Program-made: the position numbers and the translations under genes | Shown: in pieces, positions 9,901-16,862 of the stretch | How positions within the stretch are numbered: position 1 is the first letter of the stretch | How the letters are laid out: each line of letters starts with the position of its first letter | The notes under the pieces: model-generated | Databases searched by the model: none | Seen by the model: only the letters and a program-made list of their open reading frames with translations | What the model was told of the DNA's origin: nothing | NCBI RefSeq assembly: GCF_008087625.1 | Contig: NZ_CP042997.1 | Location: 2,914,001-2,978,000 of the forward strand | Source of the DNA: Aquisphaera giovannonii | GTDB lineage: Bacteria > Planctomycetota > Planctomycetia > Isosphaerales > Isosphaeraceae | DNA: 64,000 bases | Direction of reading: 5' to 3'

Positions 9901-10954
9901 CGCCGACGCCGACGGCGAGGTCCTGTGGTTCAACTGGCGATGGTATGACTACACCGGCACCACGCCGCAGCACCTCCAGGATCGCGGCTGGCGGGTCGTC
10001 CATGACCCCGAGGTGCTCGGGAGCGTGCTGGCACGCTGGGAAGAGTCGCTCCGGTCCGGGGAGCCATTCGAGATGGTCTTCCCGATCCGCCGCGCCGACG
10101 GAGTCTATAGGTCCTTCCTGACGCGGGGAGAGCCGATCCGCGACGACTCCGGGAATGTCGTCCGTTGGGTCGGTACCAATACCGACATCGAGGACCAGAA
10201 GCGTGCCGAGGACGACCTGCGGCTGGCGAATCATCACAAGGATGAATTCCTGGCGATCCTCGCCCACGAGCTGCGGAATCCCCTCTCGCCGATCCGCAAC
10301 GCGGTGCACCTCCTCCGCCTGTCCGGCTCCACCGATCCGACCCTGGTCGGAGCCCGCGAGATGATCGATCGTCAGGTCACCAACCTGGTGCGACTCGTCG
10401 ACGACCTGATGGACGTCTCCCGGATCAACCGGGGGAAGATCGAGCTCCGCAAGCGTCCCACCGACCTGAGGAGCGTGATCGAGTCCGCGGTCGAGTCCGC
10501 GCGGCCGCTGATCCAGTCCAAGGGCCACGGGCTTTCCGTCGCGATGCCGCCCCAGCCCTTCGTCCTGGAGGCGGACCCGGCCCGGCTTTCGCAGGTCGTC
10601 CTGAACCTGCTCAACAACAGCGCGAAGTACACCGACGAGGGAGGCAGCATCGCCGTCTCGATGGAGCGGGACAACGGGAAGGCGGTCGTCCGGATCCGGG
10701 ACAACGGGGTGGGGCTGGCGCCGGAACTCCTGCCGCGTATCTTCGACCTCTACACCCAGGCGGAACGCACTCTCGATCGCTCGCTCGGCGGACTCGGGAT
10801 CGGCCTGACCATCGTCCGGCGTCTCGTGGAGATGCACGGGGGGACGGTCGAGGCGCATTCCGAGGGCCTGGGACGCGGCAGCGAGTTCGTCATCAGGCTG
10901 CCACTCGCCGCCGAGTGGTCGCGACGGGCCGACGCGGAATCCCGGGCCGTCTAG
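6950..10954 (+). CDS. hybrid CheB(degenerate)-CheR-PAS-histidine kinase
   Basis: A 1334-residue cytoplasmic signalling protein with domains in order: CheB methylesterase-like (about 20-205), CheR methyltransferase (about 215-490, GCATGEEAYT and CFFRDP motifs), PAS-like region, a heptad coiled coil rich in ANEEL repeats (about 655-720), a PAS_10-like domain, two PAS-PAC units, HisKA (phosphoacceptor His1106 in ILAHELRNPL) and HATPase (N-box LLNNSAKY, G-boxes DNGVGL and GGLGIGLTI). The CheB part has lost its nucleophile: the usual GASAGG is GVARGG (Ala29), and the usual VVQHL histidine is absent (VVVLPDD); Asp146 in SPDGTLG remains. CheR and kinase parts look intact. No receiver domain follows, and no chemoreceptor gene is nearby. 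Output is therefore probably gene regulation rather than taxis. Confidence 0.9.
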   Translation: MSDPSRDLEDKAGPRSARTPSLVVGIGVARGGEDALTALFRVKPRHTGLAFVVVLPDDTALDIDARGLSGLTGLPAFEARDGDLLRADHAYLARPGSSLGIRDGAFEVNSPGPEDGERAIDVFFQSLAEDRQAGAIGIMLAGDSPDGTLGLKAISDAGGLTLVEDVGSAAFDGRPRSEVNLGMADRALPPERMIPEVLAYAEHLQSLLVGDQGGVVEDQIGGHLGEICDLLEERTGHNFKHYRTSTLARRIGRKMQVHRIESAADYLDRLERDPDEVQDLFRELLIGVTCFFRDPDSFDRLQAAVIAPLLKDRGPDDPVRVWVPGCATGEEAYTLAILFREELERCANPIPVQIFATDINASAVARARRGNYPASIADDLTPDRLKRFFEPAGRGFAAAREIRDLCVFSQHNLIRDPPFSRLDLISCRNLLIYLGLHLQKKLFPLFHFALRPGGFLFLGPAEGLASHEELFKAVDPKARISRRLDTAVRSPAGPPVPEGSRTPSRVPEGTAGPATHDLPLLMQRIVLDEFAPRSLVVREDGQILCTSSGVERYLGIAEGIFQNDVVKLARSGLRLAIRSALAEAVASRRTVKNKEAVVRTPEGVERIGLTVQPMPELGEAGGLFLIVFDNLGLQAEPGESVLEGVGEKANALIEHLEQELRKARGDLEQTVQDIEAANEELKSANEELLSMNEELRAANEELETSREQLQVSNEALTRTNTDLENLLASTRIATLFLDREARIQRFTPAVADIYNVIPGDVGRSLSDITHRAASMPPLPSMDALAAGPVEDEVRTSGGRWFIRRVHPYRDADGNASGLVVTFVDVSDLKEAEASVRDREARLALALDAGGMATWEWDLATTRLEWSEHVFALLGLPPGRGPVYADDFYARVHPQDVPAVRAAFLSALESGKEYYQDEFRIVRPDGSERWLAGKGKVFRDELGTPVRMLGVHFDITDRKRFEDRLRQSEAQFRTLADTIPQLAWIADADGEVLWFNWRWYDYTGTTPQHLQDRGWRVVHDPEVLGSVLARWEESLRSGEPFEMVFPIRRADGVYRSFLTRGEPIRDDSGNVVRWVGTNTDIEDQKRAEDDLRLANHHKDEFLAILAHELRNPLSPIRNAVHLLRLSGSTDPTLVGAREMIDRQVTNLVRLVDDLMDVSRINRGKIELRKRPTDLRSVIESAVESARPLIQSKGHGLSVAMPPQPFVLEADPARLSQVVLNLLNNSAKYTDEGGSIAVSMERDNGKAVVRIRDNGVGLAPELLPRIFDLYTQAERTLDRSLGGLGIGLTIVRRLVEMHGGTVEAHSEGLGRGSEFVIRLPLAAEWSRRADAESRAV

Positions 10955-10975
10955 GACGTCGCAGTCGCGGGACGG

Positions 10976-11001
10976 GCCGCCGCCCGGCCACGGGCGGCGG
11001 C
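10976..11001. terminator. 11-bp GC hairpin between convergent genes
   Basis: GCCGCCGCCCG (10976-10986), loop GCCA, CGGGCGGCGGC (10991-11001) forms a perfect stem in the short gap between the kinase gene and the end of thiC on the other strand. There is no T-run on either side, so terminator function is inferred from position and symmetry. Confidence 0.45.
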
Positions 11002-11052
11002 ATGTCGCCGCGAGATCAATCCGCGCGACCGGGATCGCGGCACCCTTCTCCG

Positions 11053-12502
<1,450 letters not shown>

Positions 12503-12640
12503 TTCGACTCGCGCCCCGGGGGCCGGCCGGGGAATTGCGGCACGATTCTCGGCCCGGGAGTCGCGTGGGTGCCGGAAATCGCTACACTGAGATGGCCAGG
12601 AAATCCGGAGGACGATCACCTCGGCCGCGAGTCCCCTTCG

Positions 12641-12928
12641 ATGTACACCCACGTCGTGACCTGCTCGCACCCCTATTGCTCGGACGCCGCCGCGTACAAG
12701 GTCGCCTCGCGATGGAGCGACGGGACCTTCTCGGAGCTGAAGACGTTCGGCTTCGCCTGCCCGGACCACCTGGAGGATGTCTTCCGGGAGGCCGAGGAGC
12801 GCATCCTCGACTACACGCTCTGCCCGGGCGAGGTCATCGAGGAGATCGCCATCTATCGCTTCGAGAGCGGCAAGCGCGATCGACAACTCCAGCGCCTCTG
12901 GGGCCTGGAAGAGAACTATCGGTCCTGA
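12641..12928 (+). CDS. small conserved-looking Cys protein of unknown function
   Basis: A 95-residue soluble protein that begins MYTHVVTCSHPYC and has a second Cys/His pair in FACPDH, so four ligands (CxxxxC...CxxH) could hold a zinc ion. The C-terminal half is a charged helix (DVFREAEERILDY) followed by EEIAIYRFESGKRD. I do not recognise the family. The frame is open far upstream, but that part lies antisense to thiC and has shadow composition; the ATG at 12641 gives a compact protein. It is divergent from thiC and followed by a long gap. Confidence 0.65.
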   Translation: MYTHVVTCSHPYCSDAAAYKVASRWSDGTFSELKTFGFACPDHLEDVFREAEERILDYTLCPGEVIEEIAIYRFESGKRDRQLQRLWGLEENYRS

Positions 12929-13396
12929 ACAAATCGGCACGTTCGGCGCCCGGCCGGACCTGGCCGGCGGGCGGCCCAGTAACGCGGACGCGGATGCGCC
13001 TCCGTTACGAACGGACTGACTGGCGCAGGTCTCGCGAGGTGCACCGCGGCAAGGATTTCGGGCGGGCGGCAGTGGCCCCGCGTCCGCGGCCTCGACGATA
13101 TTATGGTCGGTTGAACCGGGCTCCATCCGCCGAGGGAATCGGGGGATGGGCCCGGGTGGGATCCGCGGGAAGCGTCGTGGCCGCCTGGCGCGGTGACGGC
13201 CGAGCCGTGGGTCGTCCTCCCGGGGCCATGACGAGGGATCGCCCGCCGCCGGCATGCTGGCCGGCGGGCCTCCCGCGCGGCGGAGTTCCGGCGGACGGTA
13301 GCGGCGAAGGTCGGATTCGCCCGGCGTCGCGGGTCCGCCCCCCTGGGCAGGGGGGCGCGGGTCGACCCGCCCGGCGTTCAAGGAGGTAACCAGGAA
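12929..13396 (+). other. intergenic region; structured leader before fliW
   Basis: No gene is supported here. The last 70 bases hold two strong palindromes directly before the fliW ribosome-binding site (described separately at 13336-13370). The rest is GC-rich and featureless to the eye. Confidence 0.4.
13336..13370 (+). promoter_or_regulatory. hairpin plus palindrome in the fliW leader
   Basis: CGCCCCCCT (13336-13344) and AGGGGGGCG (13349-13357) pair around GGGC, and GCGGGTCGACCCGC (13357-13370) is a perfect 14-base palindrome. Both lie within 45 bases of the fliW Shine-Dalgarno AGGAGGT (13381-13387). They could be an RNA control element or a terminator plus operator; no T-run follows. Confidence 0.45.
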
Positions 13397-13876
13397 GTGA
13401 ACATCATCACCACCCGCTTCGGCCTGATCCAGGCCTCCGAGATGGACCTCTACCAGGTCCCGGAAGGGCTGCTCGGCTTCCGTTCCTACACCCAGTATCT
13501 CCACCTCCCCGATCCCGAGGTCTCCGGCCTGTCGTGGTTGCAGAGTGCGACCGCGCCGGACCTGGCCTTCGCGATGGTCGCTCCTCCCCTGGCGATCAGC
13601 GACTACCGGATCGAGATCCGGGCCGGCGACCGCGCCGCCCTGGAGTTGGAGGACGAACGGGCCGCCCTGATCTTCGTGATTCTCAACAGGGGCATGGGGG
13701 GAGGCCTGACGGTCAACCTCCAGGGCCCGCTCGTATTCAACCCGGTGCGCCGCCTGGGCCGACAGCTCGTGCTCACCTCGAGCCGATACCCTGTGCGGTA
13801 TCCGCTGGAGGCGCCGGCCGCGGCCTCGGCACCGGCCCTGGTGCCGGCCCACTCGCCGTTGCGTGCCACCGCCTGA
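13397..13876 (+). CDS. fliW: flagellar assembly factor FliW (CsrA antagonist)
   Basis: FliW binds CsrA and blocks it, and is itself titrated by flagellin in Bacillus-type systems. The protein has the FliW layout: TTRFGLIQASEMDLYQVPEGLLGF at the N-terminus, and a middle with LIFVILNRG and LTVNLQGPLVFNP. It is 159 residues, with an Ala-rich tail of about 20 residues beyond the usual end. The GTG start at 13397 is fixed by a strong AGGAGGT nine bases upstream. csrA follows on the same strand. No flagellar gene is in the window. Confidence 0.93.
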   Translation: MNIITTRFGLIQASEMDLYQVPEGLLGFRSYTQYLHLPDPEVSGLSWLQSATAPDLAFAMVAPPLAISDYRIEIRAGDRAALELEDERAALIFVILNRGMGGGLTVNLQGPLVFNPVRRLGRQLVLTSSRYPVRYPLEAPAAASAPALVPAHSPLRATA

Positions 13877-13907
13877 CCCGTGTAGTCCCCACCGTACCTG
13901 GCTGCAC

Positions 13908-13963
13908 ACCATCCCCGCTCCGTCGTGGTCACCGAGAGCCCGGGCAACGTGATCGGGGATGGT
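13908..13963 (+). promoter_or_regulatory. 10-bp inverted repeat in the csrA leader
   Basis: ACCATCCCCG (13908-13917) and CGGGGATGGT (13954-13963) are exact reverse complements, 36 bases apart, ending 37 bases before the csrA start. The following Shine-Dalgarno stretch has three GGA motifs, which are CsrA contact sites in other bacteria; feedback control of csrA is inferred. Confidence 0.45.
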
Positions 13964-14000
13964 CACGGGCCTCGTTGGCAGGAGGAAGGAGCCGAGAACG

Positions 14001-14267
14001 ATGCTGGTCCTGTCCCGACACCGCGACGAAAGTATCATCATAGGGGATGACATCGTCATCACCGTGGTGGATATTCGGGGCGATAAGGTTCGATTAGGGA
14101 TCGCGGCCCCGATCGAGATCTCCGTGCACCGGCAAGAGGTGTACGAGGCCATCCAACGCGAGAATCGACAGGCGAGCCGCCTGGAGCCCCAGGAAGCCCG
14201 CCAGATCGAACGCCTGCACCCCCCCGTCCGTCGCGAGGTGCGTCGGCCCCGGTCCGACGAGCCCTGA
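14001..14267 (+). CDS. csrA: carbon storage regulator CsrA
   Basis: CsrA is an RNA-binding homodimer that represses translation at GGA motifs. The first 60 residues match the family closely: MLVLSRHRDESIIIGDD, VRLGIAAP and VHRQEVYEAI. The 88-residue protein is longer than the usual 60-70 because of an Arg/Glu-rich tail. The open frame starts earlier at 13959, but the ATG at 14001 is the family start and has GGAGGAAGGAG just upstream. It is the partner of FliW encoded 125 bases upstream. Confidence 0.95.
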   Translation: MLVLSRHRDESIIIGDDIVITVVDIRGDKVRLGIAAPIEISVHRQEVYEAIQRENRQASRLEPQEARQIERLHPPVRREVRRPRSDEP

Positions 14268-14614
14268 GGCCGCGACCCTCCCGAGGCGTTATTCTCGCCC
14301 GCTGGCATGGTGGCGACCGACGCGGCGGCGGTCGCCATCGCCCCACCAACCCGTGCCCGCATCCAGCCGGACGCCCCATCGGCCAACGCCGATCCCGGGC
14401 GTCCGGTTTGCATTTCCCCCGGGGCTCCCGGCCGGTCGCAGCGGCGATCCGACCCGCTGGATTCGCCATCTCATCCCATCCCGCTCGTTCCCGGCCTCCG
14501 CGGGTCGAGCCGCCTGGTACCGAAACCGCATCCCGGCCATCATCTCGGAACCTTCATTCGACGAACCGGCTCCGGGCATTGCATAAGCTGGACGAGGTCG
14601 ACCTCTCCCGCGCC
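14268..14614. other. intergenic region without a supported gene
   Basis: Open frames on both strands here are Pro/Arg/Ser-rich and lack any recognisable domain or Shine-Dalgarno. No repeat or clear terminator was found. Confidence 0.3.
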
Positions 14615-14860
14615 ATGACCGACGGTCGTGTCGACGGCCCCGGGGTCCGCACCCGATGCCTCACCTTCCCGGCACGGGATGAACTCGAGGGCTTCTGGCC
14701 GCTGGCCGAGGGCAGGGCACTCCTCGCGATCGCCGGGCGACAGGACAATCTCTTCGAGGCCAGGGCTCGGAGGATTCGGGAGGAACTCCCGCCGACCGGA
14801 CCGTCGGCGGAGGACAGCGAATCAGGCCACGCCGCGGCGAGTCCCGCACTCGGCCGCTGA
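14615..14860 (+). CDS. possible small hypothetical protein
   Basis: An 81-residue frame beginning MTDGRVDGPG, with an acidic/hydrophobic middle (DELEGFWPLAEGRALLAIAG) and a helix FEARARRIREEL. It resembles nothing I know. A TTG at 14579 is an alternative start in frame. It is kept because its composition is less skewed than the shadows around it; it may not be real. Confidence 0.35.
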   Translation: MTDGRVDGPGVRTRCLTFPARDELEGFWPLAEGRALLAIAGRQDNLFEARARRIREELPPTGPSAEDSESGHAAASPALGR

Positions 14861-14980
14861 CGAGGCGGCAAGACGATCGACCGCGGAATGGAGGGGCCGG
14901 GATGACATGCCGCCGAAAGGTGATCTAGTGTTCCCAGTAGCTGCCCGTGCTCCACGGACGCCAGCGGATGGGGCCATACC

Positions 14981-15955
14981 ATGCGGATCCTGATCGCCGA
15001 AGACAGCCTGACCCAAGCCGTGGACCTGAGGCGAAGGCTGGAAGCTCTCGGCCACGAGGTGGTCGTCACGCACGACGGGCGTCAGGCCTGGGAGCGGCTC
15101 TCGGCGAGGCACGAGAACCTCGTGATCTCGGACTGGATGATGCCCGAGATGAGCGGCCTGGACCTCTGCCGGAAGATCCGCGCCGAGGTCACGTCGAACT
15201 ACGTCTATATCATCCTGCTGACGGTCAAGACCCACCGGCACGAGCGTCTCCAGGGCTTGCAGGCCGGGGCGGACGATTTCCTGGGAAAGCCCATCGACGG
15301 CGTCGAGCTCGAAATTGCACTCAAGACGGCGCGACGGATCATCGACGCCCAGGAAGCCCTGAGGGCGAAGGCCCGGGAGCTGGAGAAGGTAAATGCAGCC
15401 CTCGCGACCCGCGCCGTCCTTGATGATGAGACCGGCTTGAGGAACGCCGAAGGCTTCCGTCATGCCCTCGCGACGGCCTTCCAGCAGTCCATCTCCGACG
15501 GCCTGCCCCTCTCGCTGATCCACCTGAAAGTCGTGCCCGAGGCCGCTCCTGCCTCCCACCACCGGAAGTCCGACTGGGGGGCGGTGGCCAATCTCGCGGC
15601 CCGGATACTGTGCAGCGAGGGGCGAACCTGCGACATCGCCGGCCGTCTGGACGACCTGGGCTTCGGCCTCCTCCTCCCGGGCCTGGCCGCCGAGGATGCT
15701 CTCAGGATCGGGGACCGGCTCCTCTCCCGGCTCGACGAAGAACTCGGCTTCCACGCCGACGCCGTGGGCTACGCGGGGGTGGCCACGGCTTCGCCGAAGT
15801 CGCAGACTGACGATCCTTGCGAGTTGACCGCGGCGTGCGATGCCGCACTGGCCTGGGCGATGCAACATACCGAGGCGCGCATCGCTCATCGTGATTGTGC
15901 GGAGGTCACTCCGCCCGCGACCGCGACGGCGGGCGGATTCAATCGAGGTCGATGA
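14981..15955 (+). CDS. response regulator with degenerate GGDEF output domain
   Basis: Residues 1-120 are a receiver domain: acidic pocket ED (7-8), phosphoacceptor Asp51 in SDWMMPEMSG, Thr in LLTVKT and Lys in FLGKP. A short linker helix leads to a GGDEF-like domain (about 140-290) that keeps the entry motif DDETGLRNAEGF, but the signature loop reads GRLDDLGFGLLLPG in place of GRxGGDEF. It should not make cyclic di-GMP and could be a binding or dimerisation module. The 3' end overlaps the convergent FHA gene by 17 bases. Confidence 0.85.
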   Translation: MRILIAEDSLTQAVDLRRRLEALGHEVVVTHDGRQAWERLSARHENLVISDWMMPEMSGLDLCRKIRAEVTSNYVYIILLTVKTHRHERLQGLQAGADDFLGKPIDGVELEIALKTARRIIDAQEALRAKARELEKVNAALATRAVLDDETGLRNAEGFRHALATAFQQSISDGLPLSLIHLKVVPEAAPASHHRKSDWGAVANLAARILCSEGRTCDIAGRLDDLGFGLLLPGLAAEDALRIGDRLLSRLDEELGFHADAVGYAGVATASPKSQTDDPCELTAACDAALAWAMQHTEARIAHRDCAEVTPPATATAGGFNRGR

Positions 15956-16457
15956 TCTCGTCGGAATCGTCGAGGACGATGGGCGGCACAACCGCATCCT
16001 CTCCTTCCGAGGCGGGATGCTCGTCGGACTCCCAGACGCCGACCTCGAGTGGCGAGGGGTCGGGAAAACCCGCACCCGACGCAATGGCCCCGCCGGCCCC
16101 GGCCGCGGAGAAGGGACGGCTCGGGGCGTTGTAGACGCCTCGCGACCGTCGCTCCGACGGGCCGGGAGCGTCGTCGGGCCCCAGATAGACCCGCAACTTG
16201 TAACTTCCGAACGCGATGCGATCGTCCGGCAAGAGCGCCGCCCAGCGGATCCGCTGGCCCTTCACCTTCGTCCCGTTCGTGCTGATCAGGTCCCGGATGA
16301 CCAGGAGGCCATCCGTCTTGACCACCACGCAGTGGCGCTTGGAGAGGCTGGGGTGGTCGATCACGATGTCGCAGTAGCCGCGTCGGCCGATAACGGCCAT
16401 GTCGGTCGTGATCGGGATCGGGGGATCCCCATTCTCTGGTACGAGCTCAGCCTTCAT
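15939..16457 (-). CDS. FHA-domain protein
   Basis: The N-terminal 95 residues form an FHA domain, which binds phosphothreonine peptides: GRRGYCDIVI, then SLSKRHCVV and the loop STNGT with the conserved Arg, Ser, His and Asn. The C-terminal 75 residues are Pro/Ala/Asp-rich and end in an acidic stretch (LDDSDEIIDLD), probably disordered. Start: ATG at 16457; a TTG further upstream (16493) is less likely. It converges on and overlaps the response-regulator gene. Its kinase partner is not in the window. Confidence 0.88.
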   Translation of the reverse strand: MKAELVPENGDPPIPITTDMAVIGRRGYCDIVIDHPSLSKRHCVVVKTDGLLVIRDLISTNGTKVKGQRIRWAALLPDDRIAFGSYKLRVYLGPDDAPGPSERRSRGVYNAPSRPFSAAGAGGAIASGAGFPDPSPLEVGVWESDEHPASEGEDAVVPPIVLDDSDEIIDLD

Positions 16458-16862
16458 GGGCACGTAATTCCGCCGTCCAAGCGTCAGTTCCAACTAACCC
16501 ATCATCAATCCTGACAGCGCCATCGGTGATGCGCCAAGGCCGGCGGTGCGGACGCTCGCCCCGACGCTCATGCGTCGCGGCGTAGCACGGAATGGGCGCG
16601 TGCCCACGGATGCTCCGACGAGCGCTCGCGGGACCGATGCTGCGTATGCTTCCCAGTTTGTGGCTTTCATCACGAAAGAAGGGCCGCTTTGTAGAGAATA
16701 GTACCTGGCACTCGGCTTGCAGCGAAATAGAATCATATTGCGCCGATCTTTCGCAAGGAACCTGAGTGGCTGGTTGGCCCCTCATTCCTCCTTTCGCGTA
16801 CCAGAAGGGTCGGGACGATCTCTCGCGGGCTCCCGCACTGTGGCCGCGGCGGAGGTAGCGCC
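16458..16862. other. intergenic region holding a sigma-54 promoter
   Basis: This is the divergent control region between the FHA gene and the repeat-protein gene. It contains the sigma-54 element at 16705-16721 and no supported gene. Its AT content is visibly higher than that of the flanking genes between about 16630 and 16760. Confidence 0.5.
16705..16721 (+). promoter_or_regulatory. sigma-54 (RpoN) promoter
   Basis: CTGGCACTCGGCTTGCA matches the YTGGCAC-N5-TTGCW consensus at every fixed position; the GG (16707-16708) and GC (16719-16720) doublets are separated by exactly ten bases. Transcription would start near 16732, giving a leader of about 130 bases for the gene at 16863. Confidence 0.8.
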
